Of a stretch of DNA of 64,000 bases, positions 8,367 to 16,562 are shown one piece after another. The notes beneath the pieces were generated by a model. That model was given only the letters and a program-made list of their open reading frames with translations, was not told the origin of the DNA and made no database searches. The position numbers were made by a program, and so were the translations under genes. The stretch is taken from contig NZ_DAHVNP010000029.1 in the NCBI RefSeq assembly GCF_027319265.1, positions 1-64,000 on the forward strand, written 5' to 3'. This DNA is from Ferrimicrobium sp. GTDB lineage: Bacteria; Actinomycetota; Acidimicrobiia; Acidimicrobiales; Acidimicrobiaceae. Positions within the stretch are counted from its first letter, which is position 1. Each line of letters starts with the position of its first letter.

Positions 8367-8728
8367 TGCACCCCCACTGCATCAAGTGCATCTCGGAAGT
8401 TGCCAGGCGTAAAGGGCTTTGAGATAAGAAATGACGCCCCGGACTCTCGAGCGAGTCGCACCATATCCGGGGTTCCCTCCGAGGTCACAAAGCCAAAAGG
8501 TATCCCCTCGTCTTGAGCTCGGAGTTCACGCAGGAACTCGAGCCCATTCATCTCAGGCATATTCCAATCAGAGAGCACCAGATCGACCTCGTTTTCTCGT
8601 AATCGCTGGAGTGCCTCTAGACCATCTTGTGCCTCGATAAACTCTGCGTCATCAAAGCCAGCCTGTCGTAGCTGGCGAATCACGATCATGCGCATCGCAC
8701 GCGAATCGTCAACCACCAAGATCCTCAT
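8363..8728 (-). CDS. cheY: Chemotaxis response regulator CheY
   Basis: This is a single receiver domain of about 121 residues. The acidic pair D7-D8, phospho-acceptor D54 (SDWNMPEMNG), the T in FVTSEGT and the K in ISKPF are all in place. No output domain is attached, so the protein is CheY-like: phosphorylated by CheA it should bind the flagellar switch. I chose the ATG at 8728 because GGAGG lies seven bases upstream; longer frames add non-family residues. It is the first gene of a three-gene string with the CheX-like pair. Confidence 0.85.
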   Translation of the reverse strand: MRILVVDDSRAMRMIVIRQLRQAGFDDAEFIEAQDGLEALQRLRENEVDLVLSDWNMPEMNGLEFLRELRAQDEGIPFGFVTSEGTPDMVRLARESGASFLISKPFTPGNFRDALDAVGVQ

Positions 8729-8785
8729 TCCACTACCTCCACGATCGGCCCCCATTCGGCCATATCGGCAGCTACGCAAGGAGCC

Positions 8786-9544
8786 TTAAGGTTCTTGGCG
8801 CGTTTCGCGCAGCCGGCGCAAACTCATGCGCGACTTGGGGCGAGGCACCACCAGGTGGCCAGAGGTCGTCGCGTTCTCCGCCTCCCGACCCTGCACCATG
8901 AGCTGGCTCAAGCGCTCAACGATGCGCATCCGGTGGCTCCTCGATAGGAGTGAAGCCGCCTGACTGTCCCCGAGCTCCATCGAGAGGATCAGGAGGCGAT
9001 GCTCGTTGATATGGTGGTCCTGTTCAGCTGCCGTTGGCGGTAGCATCAGTCGGGCGCGGTGCAGTTGATCGACCAAGAGCGAGTAGACCCCACCGCTCAA
9101 CGGATATTGGGCCGCCTCACCGAGGAGCACCCGGTGGAATTGATCATCGAGAAGGATAAACTCATCCGGTTCGCCGCGGTCGACTAATGATGAAACCAGC
9201 TGTTCGTTAAGTTCCCTCAAGACCGAAAACACAACAGCGTTCGGCGCCTTGGCCAGCCGGGTGGCCGCCGCTGCCTCAAGGCTGGCGATCATCTCAGATA
9301 TCTCAGGCAACTCCCCAAAGTCGATCAGGCGCACCCGATAACCTTTACGCGGTACCGACTCGAGCCATCCCTCAACCTCAAGTCGCGCCAACGCCTCTCG
9401 CACCGGGGTCCTTGAGGCCCCGACAAGATCGGCGATATCGCGGTCCAGCAGAAAGCTCCCCGGCTCGATCGCCAGCGAGACGATCGCCGAGCGGATACTG
9501 AGATAGGCGCTGTGTGACAACGGCACGGTATTCGACTTCACCAC
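8786..9544 (-). CDS. GntR-family regulator, FCD (FadR-like) subfamily
   Basis: The winged-helix N-terminus carries the GntR signature: a tyrosine-serine start helix, I-A-x-L-V-G-A-S-R-T-P-V-R-E-A-L and a wing with RKGYRV. Residues ~85-220 form the all-helical FCD ligand domain (FHRVLLGEA, then HHINEHRLLI with likely metal-binding histidines). These regulators usually bind organic acids. The start is uncertain: GTG at 9544 or 9541 gives a normal-length protein, while the frame runs further to a TTG at 9601. The gene separates the cheY string from cheR and is next to a transposase remnant, so it may be an insertion into the chemotaxis cluster. Confidence 0.75.
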   Translation of the reverse strand: MVKSNTVPLSHSAYLSIRSAIVSLAIEPGSFLLDRDIADLVGASRTPVREALARLEVEGWLESVPRKGYRVRLIDFGELPEISEMIASLEAAAATRLAKAPNAVVFSVLRELNEQLVSSLVDRGEPDEFILLDDQFHRVLLGEAAQYPLSGGVYSLLVDQLHRARLMLPPTAAEQDHHINEHRLLILSMELGDSQAASLLSRSHRMRIVERLSQLMVQGREAENATTSGHLVVPRPKSRMSLRRLRETRQEP

Positions 9545-9633
9545 GACTGCTAACTCATACCTCCCACCAACAGTATGACTAAGTTTGTCGAAAATTACCA
9601 ATGGTAGCCCAAGAGTTCTCCGTTCCGTAAATC

Positions 9634-10003
9634 TTACGCAAAGCTACTCACGTAGTTTCGCAGTTCACTTACTGCTTCATCGAAGCTAGTTGCACCGTCT
9701 AGCAAACCAAGGTTTGGTGTCAGGCCAGAGCTCTCTTCTCCACAGGCGTTACTGATGGCGGAGCTCGCCGTGGGGCAACGTAGGGTTGCCAGTCCTACTC
9801 TCTCAATGTTGATCGCAGCGTTGGTGTCTCGGTCATGGGTTGTTCCACAACCGTCGCACGTCCATTCACGGACGCTCAACGGCATGGACGCAGCTACTTG
9901 TCCGCACGCAGAACAGGTCTTCGAGCTCGGATACCAGCGGTCAATGACCACGAGCTGACTACCGAACTTGCCGCACTTGTATGAGAGCTGGCGCCTAAAC
10001 TTG
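9634..10003 (-). pseudogene. 3' remnant of an IS200/IS605-type tnpB (OrfB)
   Basis: Only the C-terminal part of a TnpB protein remains. In-frame residues from about 10003 read [13 protein letters not shown], then [17 protein letters not shown], a second zinc-ribbon pair CDGCG, and [10 protein letters not shown] with the last RuvC acidic residue. The upstream two thirds are missing, replaced by the end of cheR at 10048. No tnpA and no recognisable element ends are seen. It is a scar of an old insertion and cannot make a working nuclease. Confidence 0.75.
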
Positions 10004-10047
10004 AAAAACTCGTTACAAGAGGGCCAACACGGAGCAATAGAGCACCA

Positions 10048-10863
10048 TTAGCCACGAAAGCGCACAACGTGCGGCTCACTCGCTGTCACCTTTTCAAAGC
10101 GCCCGTCAGGGTCAGGTAACGACTCAGCTGCCGCCATCACGAGGACGCTCCCAGGGGCAAGATGGGCGATGAGTTGGGCCGCGATATCGGCCTTCACGGT
10201 GGGTGAAAAGTAAATGAGGATGTTACGCAGAAAGATGATATCAAAGGTTCCGAGCATCTGCCAGGGTCGAGCCAGGTTCATCTGGCGAGCACTGACCAAC
10301 GCTGCAACCTCTGGTCGGACTTTGTAACCGTTACGCTCAGGAATAAGAAAGCGTCGTGCAAGCGAATGAGGAAGTCCACGTTCGATCTCAAGTTGCGAGT
10401 ACCAACCCACGCGAGTCCGCTGCACCATTCGCATCGAGACATCGGTAGCGAGAATATTCGCCGTTCTCGCCAGTGCCGGAAATCGGTCGATCAGGAGCAT
10501 CGCGATCGAATATGCCTCCTGGCCTGAGGCGGCCGCACCCGACCAGATGCGAAGCGCCCGGCCCTGACGTTCCTCAAAGAGATGGCCGATGACCCGCGTC
10601 CGCAGGAGATCGAAGGTTCCGGGCTCGCGAAAGAAGGACGTCTCATTCGTCACCATCGCGTCGATCACCGCCTGAACCAGGGTCGATTCGCGTTCCCGGA
10701 TGAGCGAGTTGATGAGACCATCGAGATTGTCAAAGCCAAACCTCACGAGCAACGGGCTGAGCCGGTGTTCCACGAGATAACCACGCGCCTCCCCAAGTTG
10801 GAGTGCAATCTCTGCCTGGAGAAAGTCCGCCAGTCGGTCATAGGTCGCAAGAGCGATGGGCAC
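10048..10863 (-). CDS. cheR: Chemotaxis protein methyltransferase CheR
   Basis: The protein (about 271 residues) has the N-terminal helical CheR domain followed by the SAM-binding domain. VTNETSFFREPGTFDLL is a clear CheR motif, ATDVS binds the cofactor, and DIIFLRNILIYF matches the family motif. The first SAM motif reads WSGAAASGQEAYSIAM, where most CheR proteins have a Cys-Ser-Thr-Gly-Glu-Glu core, so it is slightly degenerate. CheR methylates glutamates on chemoreceptors. The GTG start at 10863 shares a base with the cheB stop codon (TAGTG), indicating coupling. No chemoreceptor gene is in the window. Confidence 0.88.
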   Translation of the reverse strand: MPIALATYDRLADFLQAEIALQLGEARGYLVEHRLSPLLVRFGFDNLDGLINSLIRERESTLVQAVIDAMVTNETSFFREPGTFDLLRTRVIGHLFEERQGRALRIWSGAAASGQEAYSIAMLLIDRFPALARTANILATDVSMRMVQRTRVGWYSQLEIERGLPHSLARRFLIPERNGYKVRPEVAALVSARQMNLARPWQMLGTFDIIFLRNILIYFSPTVKADIAAQLIAHLAPGSVLVMAAAESLPDPDGRFEKVTASEPHVVRFRG

Positions 10864-11912
10864 TAAGTTGCCTCCACTCTCGTTGGTCGCCCTGCTGCCA
10901 GGGTTCGCAACCGGGCACCAATGCTCGAGGGTGAGCCGACAGCGCGCGCAAGTCCTTGGCTCACCACCGCACCCGGCATCCCCCACACAGCGGAGCTCGC
11001 CTGATCCTGGGCAAAGACGAGACCTCCATGGGCGACGATGGCACTCGCTCCGGTAACGCCATCGGTGCCCATACCGCTTAACACCACACCAATCGTTCGA
11101 CGGCTGCGTACCGCAGCGGAGCCGAAGAGCACATCGGCCGATGGTTTACAGGAGTTCACCGGTGCCGCATCTGAATAGGCGAGCACCAACCGTCCATCCC
11201 GCCGCTGTAGCTCCAGATGGACACGACTTGGGGCGAAGCGAATAGTCCCAGCCCGTAGTATCTCGCCATCATTGGCGATCGCAACATCGGTACCAAGCAG
11301 TTCGCCGAGCTGATCGACCAGAAGCCTCAAAAAATGAGGAGCGATATGTTGAACCACGACAATCGGCAGATCAACACGACCCAATGCAGCGAGAAAGGCA
11401 CCCAGAGCCGCTGGTCCTCCCGTTGAGGCCGCCACCACGATCAGCTCCGGGGATGGTGACCCCGGGCGTTGCGGTGATGGCGTCACGGTCACCCTGGGTG
11501 CACGCTCGGCGCCAGCAGGACTTGGTCGTACCAGTGCCCGGATGCGCGCAAGTAACGTCTGGCGAATCTCATCCTCAACCTGAAAAGAGATCGGTTTTGG
11601 TACATAGTCGCTCGCGCCAGCCAACATGGAGGCGACGGTCATCCGACTTCCTGAGTCCGTCAGTGCCGAGAACATGATGATCGGCACATGTGGGTCGGTA
11701 GCGCGAATCTGGCCGAGGGTCGCCACACCATCGAGCCTAGGCATCTCGATATCGAGAACCACCACATCGGGGCGCAGCCTCTCAAAGAGCTCCAACGCCT
11801 GTAGCCCATCCTCGGCCTGCCCAACGAGCTCGAGATCGTCTTCTGCCGCGATCCATGCTGCAACCCGGGTGCGGATCACCCTCGAATCATCGGCGATCAG
11901 GATCCTCACCAC
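10863..11912 (-). CDS. cheB: Chemotaxis response regulator methylesterase CheB
   Basis: The 349-residue protein has an N-terminal receiver domain (D8-D9, phospho-acceptor D54, K in PKPISF) and a C-terminal methylesterase domain. The catalytic triad is visible: Ser in AASTGGP, His in VVVQHI and Asp in SGMGTDGV. CheB demethylates or deamidates receptors when phosphorylated by CheA and works against CheR. The GTG start overlaps the cheW stop codon by one base. Confidence 0.93.
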   Translation of the reverse strand: MVRILIADDSRVIRTRVAAWIAAEDDLELVGQAEDGLQALELFERLRPDVVVLDIEMPRLDGVATLGQIRATDPHVPIIMFSALTDSGSRMTVASMLAGASDYVPKPISFQVEDEIRQTLLARIRALVRPSPAGAERAPRVTVTPSPQRPGSPSPELIVVAASTGGPAALGAFLAALGRVDLPIVVVQHIAPHFLRLLVDQLGELLGTDVAIANDGEILRAGTIRFAPSRVHLELQRRDGRLVLAYSDAAPVNSCKPSADVLFGSAAVRSRRTIGVVLSGMGTDGVTGASAIVAHGGLVFAQDQASSAVWGMPGAVVSQGLARAVGSPSSIGARLRTLAAGRPTRVEAT

Positions 11913-12349
11913 TACGTCGGGACTCCTGCCTGCGCGATGCGCTCTGCGTCGAGGACGAGGGTGATGACGTCTCCCTGTCGGATCACCGCCGTGGTCAACC
12001 TGCGAAAAGGCACGGGTATCGTCTCTGGAGTCCCCAAGAGGTCCCCACTCGCTGCCCGTAGAACGTCTCCTATCGCATCGACAAGAAGAGCGAACAGCTG
12101 ATTGGCTCGTTCAAGTACCAGCACCATAGGCTCACTGCTCGACGGTGCTCCAAGACCGAGCAGTGAGGCACGCAGATCCAGAACGGTCAGAATCTGTCCG
12201 CGCAGATTGAGAAGGCCAGCGACGGTCGACGGGGCGATGGGGACAGGGGTAAGGTGCTGCGGGGCAAGGACCTCGGTGATGTGGTCCATCGGCACCGCAC
12301 AACGGTACTCGCCGATCAGAAAACTACAGAACTGCTCAGACTCACCCAT
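11912..12349 (-). CDS. cheW: Chemotaxis adaptor protein CheW
   Basis: This protein of about 145 residues is a single CheW domain (FLIGEYRCAVPMDHITEVL, LLNLRGQILTVLDLR, and a C-terminal RQGDVITLVLDAERI). CheW couples receptors to CheA. The ATG at 12349 overlaps the last eight bases of cheA (ATGGGTGA), which fits translational coupling. A longer frame upstream exists but would lie deep in cheA. Confidence 0.9.
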   Translation of the reverse strand: MGESEQFCSFLIGEYRCAVPMDHITEVLAPQHLTPVPIAPSTVAGLLNLRGQILTVLDLRASLLGLGAPSSSEPMVLVLERANQLFALLVDAIGDVLRAASGDLLGTPETIPVPFRRLTTAVIRQGDVITLVLDAERIAQAGVPT

Positions 12350-14498
12350 GAACAGCTCCGGACCTGGTCGCCACCAGCAACTCGGCGAGCGAGACGACTC
12401 GAACGATCTTGTCACCGATGATCGTTGAACCAGTGGCCCGGGCTCCTAGCGTGGTGATGTCAACGATTTCGCGGATCGCTATGACCCGGTCTGCCGCCCC
12501 AAAGCTAGGAATGAGTACCCGTACTGGTCCTACCGCCGGGAGGTCATTGACCTCTCCAAGCAACGATCCGATCGTGAGAATCTCCGCCACCGACTCCCGA
12601 TACTGAATGACCGGCACCACGCCTAGGTGTTCAATGGTGCTCGCATCGACCTCCTCGATACGCTCAATCTCAAAGATCGGCACCGCCACGAGACCAACTG
12701 ATCCCCCATCGATGAGCAACACGATCTCTTCCTCGGCGACCTCCTCCTTGGTCTCCTCACGCTCGGGCATCGAGATCTCATCGAGGACGAGCGCAGCGCG
12801 CGATGCAATGCCGGCCACGTCGAGGATCATGGCGACCTCGCCATCGCCAAGAATGGTCGCGCCTGCGTAGAGACCGATCGCCCCAATGAAGCTATCGAGT
12901 GGCTTGACAACGATCTCCTGGGTGTCCACTACCCGATCAACAATCAAGCCAAACTGTCGTCCACCGAGCTGCACTACGACGATGGTAAGCAATTGGAGCT
13001 GCGAGAGCACCCTGGTCGCTCTCAACGCCAGCAATGCACCAAGATCAACCACGGGTACCAGCTGAGAGTCGCGTCGCAGAAAAAGGCTCTCACCGATAAA
13101 AGCGAGTTCGTCTGCCATCGATTCGCGCTCGAGCCGGAGCAGTTCGACGACATTGAGCTGTGGCAGGGCAAAACGTTGGCCGGCGACCAGCAACATCAGT
13201 GAAGGGATGATCGCCAGTGTCAAAGGAATGCGCAAGACGACGGTGGTGCCCGCACCCTTCTGGGAGTTGATCTCAATCGTGCCGCTCACCTGCTCGATAT
13301 TGGTACGTACGACGTCCATCCCAACACCGCGGCCCGAGACGCTCGTCACCTCCTCAGAGGTGGAAAAACCCGGCAGAAAGATAAGATCCGAACGCTCGCG
13401 GGCTGACATGGAGCCAAGCGACTCGGCGGTGACAAGCCCAAGGCGCAGCGCCCGATCGGCGATGACGGAGGGATCGATTCCTGCGCCATCATCGGCGATT
13501 GTGATCATCACCGATCCACCTTCATGTCGGGCAAGGATCTCGATGTGGCCCACTGGTTCCTTGCCTGCCTTCTGGCGATCCTCGGCAGACTCGATCCCGT
13601 GGTCGACGGCATTGCGGAGCAAGTGGACCAACGGGTCCCGGAGCGCCTCAAGAATGCCACGATCGAGTTCGGTGTCACCCCCAGCGGTTCCAAGCACGAC
13701 CTGCTTACCAAGGGACCGAGCCAGATCGCGCACCAGACGTGGAAGTTTGGCAAAGAGCGACTCTAGCGGTTGCATCCGGGTCTGCATGACCCGTTCTTGG
13801 AGTTCCGTCGTGATGAGGTTTAGACGTTGTGCCAGGGCACCGAGGCTTGGGTCCTGGATCACCCCATCGATTTGCAGGGTTCGGTTGCGCACAAGTACGA
13901 GCTCCCCAACAAGATTGACCAGTTGATCCAGCAGTTCGACGTCGACGCGGATGGCCTGATCTAACAGGTTCACATGCGCTGGCAATGGTTCCTTCTCGGG
14001 AGGCGTCGCCTCTCCTGTCGCGGTAAAGACCACAATATTGGGGGCAAGCCGTACCTCTGCTACCGGGGAGTGTCGGGGGGTTAATGGGACGCCATCACCT
14101 GCCTCCAGCGCTTGACGCATGACCAGCAACGCGTCACAGAGGTCGGTCTCAACATTGTCACCGTCATCGCCCTGGGCCTCAATGATGGCAAAGTAACGAC
14201 GAAGTCCATCGAGAAGATCGAGCAACAGCTGGATGATGGCATCATTCATAGGGTGGCCGGCATCACGCAGAACGCCAAGAAGACTCTCACCCTCGTGTGC
14301 AAGTTGCGCAAGATGATCAAAAGCGAAGAAGCCACAGGCTCCCTTGATCGAATGAAGCGTCCGAAAGGTCGCCGCGACTACTTCAGTATGATCAGCGCGT
14401 AGATCCAGCCCAACAAGGTCCTGCTCCGTACGGTCGAGGTTTTCGTAGGACTCGATCAGAAACTCGCGAAGTTCATCGCCTAGGTCATCGCGAGCCAT
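12342..14498 (-). CDS. cheA: Chemotaxis histidine kinase CheA with an extra C-terminal CheW-like domain
   Basis: The 718-residue protein starts with an Hpt domain (phospho-acceptor H49 in TLHSIKGACGFF). It then has a dimerisation segment, a HATPase domain (LLRNAVDHGIE, IADDGAGID, SGRGVGMDVV) and a CheW-like regulatory domain. After about residue 560, behind a Glu-rich linker, comes a second, weaker CheW-like domain; most CheA proteins have one. No separate P2 CheY-docking domain is obvious: only a linker of about 70 residues lies between Hpt and dimerisation. The ATG at 14498 has AAAGGATG upstream. First gene of the cheA-cheW-cheB-cheR operon, divergent from csrA. Confidence 0.92.
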   Translation of the reverse strand: MARDDLGDELREFLIESYENLDRTEQDLVGLDLRADHTEVVAATFRTLHSIKGACGFFAFDHLAQLAHEGESLLGVLRDAGHPMNDAIIQLLLDLLDGLRRYFAIIEAQGDDGDNVETDLCDALLVMRQALEAGDGVPLTPRHSPVAEVRLAPNIVVFTATGEATPPEKEPLPAHVNLLDQAIRVDVELLDQLVNLVGELVLVRNRTLQIDGVIQDPSLGALAQRLNLITTELQERVMQTRMQPLESLFAKLPRLVRDLARSLGKQVVLGTAGGDTELDRGILEALRDPLVHLLRNAVDHGIESAEDRQKAGKEPVGHIEILARHEGGSVMITIADDGAGIDPSVIADRALRLGLVTAESLGSMSARERSDLIFLPGFSTSEEVTSVSGRGVGMDVVRTNIEQVSGTIEINSQKGAGTTVVLRIPLTLAIIPSLMLLVAGQRFALPQLNVVELLRLERESMADELAFIGESLFLRRDSQLVPVVDLGALLALRATRVLSQLQLLTIVVVQLGGRQFGLIVDRVVDTQEIVVKPLDSFIGAIGLYAGATILGDGEVAMILDVAGIASRAALVLDEISMPEREETKEEVAEEEIVLLIDGGSVGLVAVPIFEIERIEEVDASTIEHLGVVPVIQYRESVAEILTIGSLLGEVNDLPAVGPVRVLIPSFGAADRVIAIREIVDITTLGARATGSTIIGDKIVRVVSLAELLVATRSGAVHG

Positions 14499-14748
14499 CA
14501 GATCATCCTTTCTTCTCGCTCTACCTTCGGCGCACAACTGGCGCTGCTTGATAGCAACGTTCGTTGGAGCGGTTGAGAGTTCACCCAGGAAGTCCCCACT
14601 GAGAGGATTTGCACGACCACTCAATCGGTTCAACATTTGCTAAGTCTTTTTGACTAGTTCTTAATGGTAACGTTCAGCACCGTGATAAGATGGCGATAGC
14701 AGTGACGGAGTTGGGCATCTTTCCCCCAGAGGGCAGGTCCCAGGCAAA

Positions 14749-14760
14749 CGCCTTCGGGCG
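14749..14760 (+). promoter_or_regulatory. UUCG hairpin next to the csrA ribosome-binding site
   Basis: CGCC-TTCG-GGCG forms a small stable hairpin that ends just before CAAGGAGG, the csrA Shine-Dalgarno site. CsrA binds GGA motifs, so the layout could allow autoregulation. This is a suggestion from sequence only. Confidence 0.4.
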
Positions 14761-14772
14761 CAAGGAGGCGCA

Positions 14773-14991
14773 GTGCTGGTATTGACCAGAAAGGCCAGTC
14801 AGAGTATCGTGATCGGAAACGACATCGTCATCACGATCCTGGATGTCCATCGCGACCAGGTGCGTGTCGGCATCGAGGCGCCTCGTGATGTTGATGTCCA
14901 CCGCCAAGAGATATTCGATGCGCTTCAGGCATCAAATCGTGATGCAGCCCAGTCAGCTGAGAAGATTCAACCCTCCCAAGAGAAGGAGTAG
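14773..14991 (+). CDS. csrA: Carbon storage/translational regulator CsrA
   Basis: The 72-residue protein matches CsrA along its core: [15 protein letters not shown], then I-x-I-x-V-L-D-V-style strands, [18 protein letters not shown] and a short C-terminal tail. CsrA is an RNA-binding dimer that blocks translation of flagellin or other mRNAs at GGA motifs. Arg in the EAPRDV(x)VHR region, needed for RNA contact, is present. The GTG start has a strong GGAGG six bases upstream. In flagellated Gram-positive bacteria FliW binds and neutralises CsrA; fliW is the next gene here but on the opposite strand, 3' end to 3' end. Confidence 0.92.
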   Translation: MLVLTRKASQSIVIGNDIVITILDVHRDQVRVGIEAPRDVDVHRQEIFDALQASNRDAAQSAEKIQPSQEKE

Positions 14992-14992
14992 C

Positions 14993-15016
14993 CGACCTAC
15001 TCTAGGTCGACTTTCT
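14993..15016 (+). terminator. Hairpin after csrA
   Basis: Directly after the csrA stop, CGACCTA-CTC-TAGGTCG forms a perfect 7-bp stem with a 3-base loop, followed by ACTTTCTC. It probably ends csrA transcription before the convergent fliW gene. Confidence 0.6.
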
Positions 15017-15042
15017 CAACAGAACTGATCTGCGCAGCAGTG

Positions 15043-15516
15043 TCATTCATGAGGGTCATTCCCGTTGACGATCCGTGATCGGTCTCGCAAAGGTACCTCC
15101 ACCGCTTCGTGCATGCTATACGCCTGGTTGTTCTGGAGAATCTGCGCACTACGCCAGTTCGTCACGTTGATGACTAAGGGTGCCTGGGTATTCACCGTTG
15201 GGAGCCCACCTTCGGCATCAAGAGTCGCGATCAACATGACAAGTACCTCGCCGGCGTCCTTGATCCCCAGCAGCGACTGATGAAAGTCATCAATATCGAC
15301 GGCCATCTCGATCCCCAACTCACTCGGTTGTGCGATCACGAAACTTGGTCCGTCCTCCTGCGTTGAGCGCAGGCCAAGATACGGGCCATACTCTGGTCCG
15401 AGAGCGCCCAGCACAAAGCTATGGTGCCCTTCAAAGCCAGGTAGTCCTATTGGAAAACTCAGCGGCAAACTCAGCACCCGCTCAGTACGGGTTGTCTCTT
15501 CGGTGACTTGACTCAT
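15043..15516 (-). CDS. fliW: Flagellar assembly factor FliW
   Basis: The 157-residue protein carries the FliW pattern: an N-terminal strand rich in L-P-L-S-F, then GLPGFEGHHSFVLG, FVIAQP and the C-terminal APLVINVTNWRSAQILQ segment. FliW binds flagellin and CsrA in a partner switch that ties flagellin synthesis to secretion. The start has GAGGAGG nearby. It is the last gene of the minus-strand string flgN-flgK-flgL-fliW, 122 bases after flgL. Confidence 0.9.
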   Translation of the reverse strand: MSQVTEETTRTERVLSLPLSFPIGLPGFEGHHSFVLGALGPEYGPYLGLRSTQEDGPSFVIAQPSELGIEMAVDIDDFHQSLLGIKDAGEVLVMLIATLDAEGGLPTVNTQAPLVINVTNWRSAQILQNNQAYSMHEAVEVPLRDRSRIVNGNDPHE

Positions 15517-15638
15517 TGATCCTCCTCGATGTTGGGACTGATTGTTTGGTGAAAAACTGCTCTACTAGCGGGCAACCAAATCCTGGTGTCAGGATCTGGA
15601 CGGGTAAACATTGGCGGATGGTGCTGCACTAGAGATCA

Positions 15639-16541
15639 CTAGAGATAATGGGCAAGGGTTGGCTGGTTCAACTGCGAGGTCGCATAGAGGGCGACCTGGT
15701 AGTTATTGAGTTCCTGCTGGTACTGGGTCGTCAACTTTGCTGTGTCGATATTCTGAATCGCACCGACTTCGTTCGTCGCCTGGGTGACGGCACCAGTGAC
15801 CTGTTGGCTCATCACCTGGAACTGGTCGTAGTTCACACCAGCTTGGGCTGCCTTATTCTCCAGATTGGTAAGCTGGCCCTGAACACCACCGAGATCGCTG
15901 CCGGCTGCCGCTGAGATGTTTCCACTGTTAAGATCACTGATTGCCTGGTTGATCGCCGCGAAGATGCCACCGCCCGACGCAGCAGCGCCAAACGGGTCCG
16001 TCAGGCTGGTTGGAAGCGCCACACCTGGAGCTGCGGCCACCTGTGGCGCTGTTGAATTCCCTTGATAGGTCACAGTGGTTCCTACCCCTCCCGGTTGCGA
16101 GTAGGCTGTCGTGCCACCCGAGGTTCCGGCGAAGATCGCCTGACCGAGATACGTTGTGTTGGCTACACCGAGTAAGGACTGTTCGAGCCCACTGATCTGA
16201 CTAGCCAACCCCTGCGCGTTTGCAGTTGTGACTCCAGGACCACCCGCCTGCACCAACACACTCGAGATCTGTTGAACGATACTCACGGCTTGGGTCATAG
16301 ATGCATTGGCCAACGAGGCGACCGTCTGTCCCTCCTTGATATTGGTCTGGTACTGGTTGTAGGCCGAGAGCGATGCGTTCACGTTGATCAGGTTGGCTAC
16401 ACCCGTTGGGCTATCAGAGGGCTGCGAGATATTCTGGCCAGTGGTGAGGGTCTGTTCCAGTGAACTGAGCTGGGTCTGATACTGATCAAGCGAGGTCGTC
16501 ATCAGCGCGCTAAGGCTCATCTGCGTTGGGATCATCGACAT
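15639..16541 (-). CDS. flgL: Flagellar hook-associated protein 3 (FlgL)
   Basis: The 300-residue protein has flagellin-like coiled-coil ends. The N-terminus contains a long helix with SSLEQTLTTGQNISQPSDSPTG, the usual start of FlgL, and the C-terminus ends in a helix with LNNYQVALYATSQL. The middle is low in charge and rich in Gly, Thr and Ala, as expected of a surface domain. FlgL sits between hook-associated FlgK and the flagellin filament. It lies 21 bases after flgK in the same operon. Confidence 0.9.
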   Translation of the reverse strand: MSMIPTQMSLSALMTTSLDQYQTQLSSLEQTLTTGQNISQPSDSPTGVANLINVNASLSAYNQYQTNIKEGQTVASLANASMTQAVSIVQQISSVLVQAGGPGVTTANAQGLASQISGLEQSLLGVANTTYLGQAIFAGTSGGTTAYSQPGGVGTTVTYQGNSTAPQVAAAPGVALPTSLTDPFGAAASGGGIFAAINQAISDLNSGNISAAAGSDLGGVQGQLTNLENKAAQAGVNYDQFQVMSQQVTGAVTQATNEVGAIQNIDTAKLTTQYQQELNNYQVALYATSQLNQPTLAHYL

Positions 16542-16562
16542 CGTTATGTTCTCCTTCCTTGG

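Noticed and set aside
14499-14772. Sigma-28 type flagellar promoters between cheA and csrA
   Set aside because: No convincing TAAA-N15-GCCGATAA pair was found on either strand.
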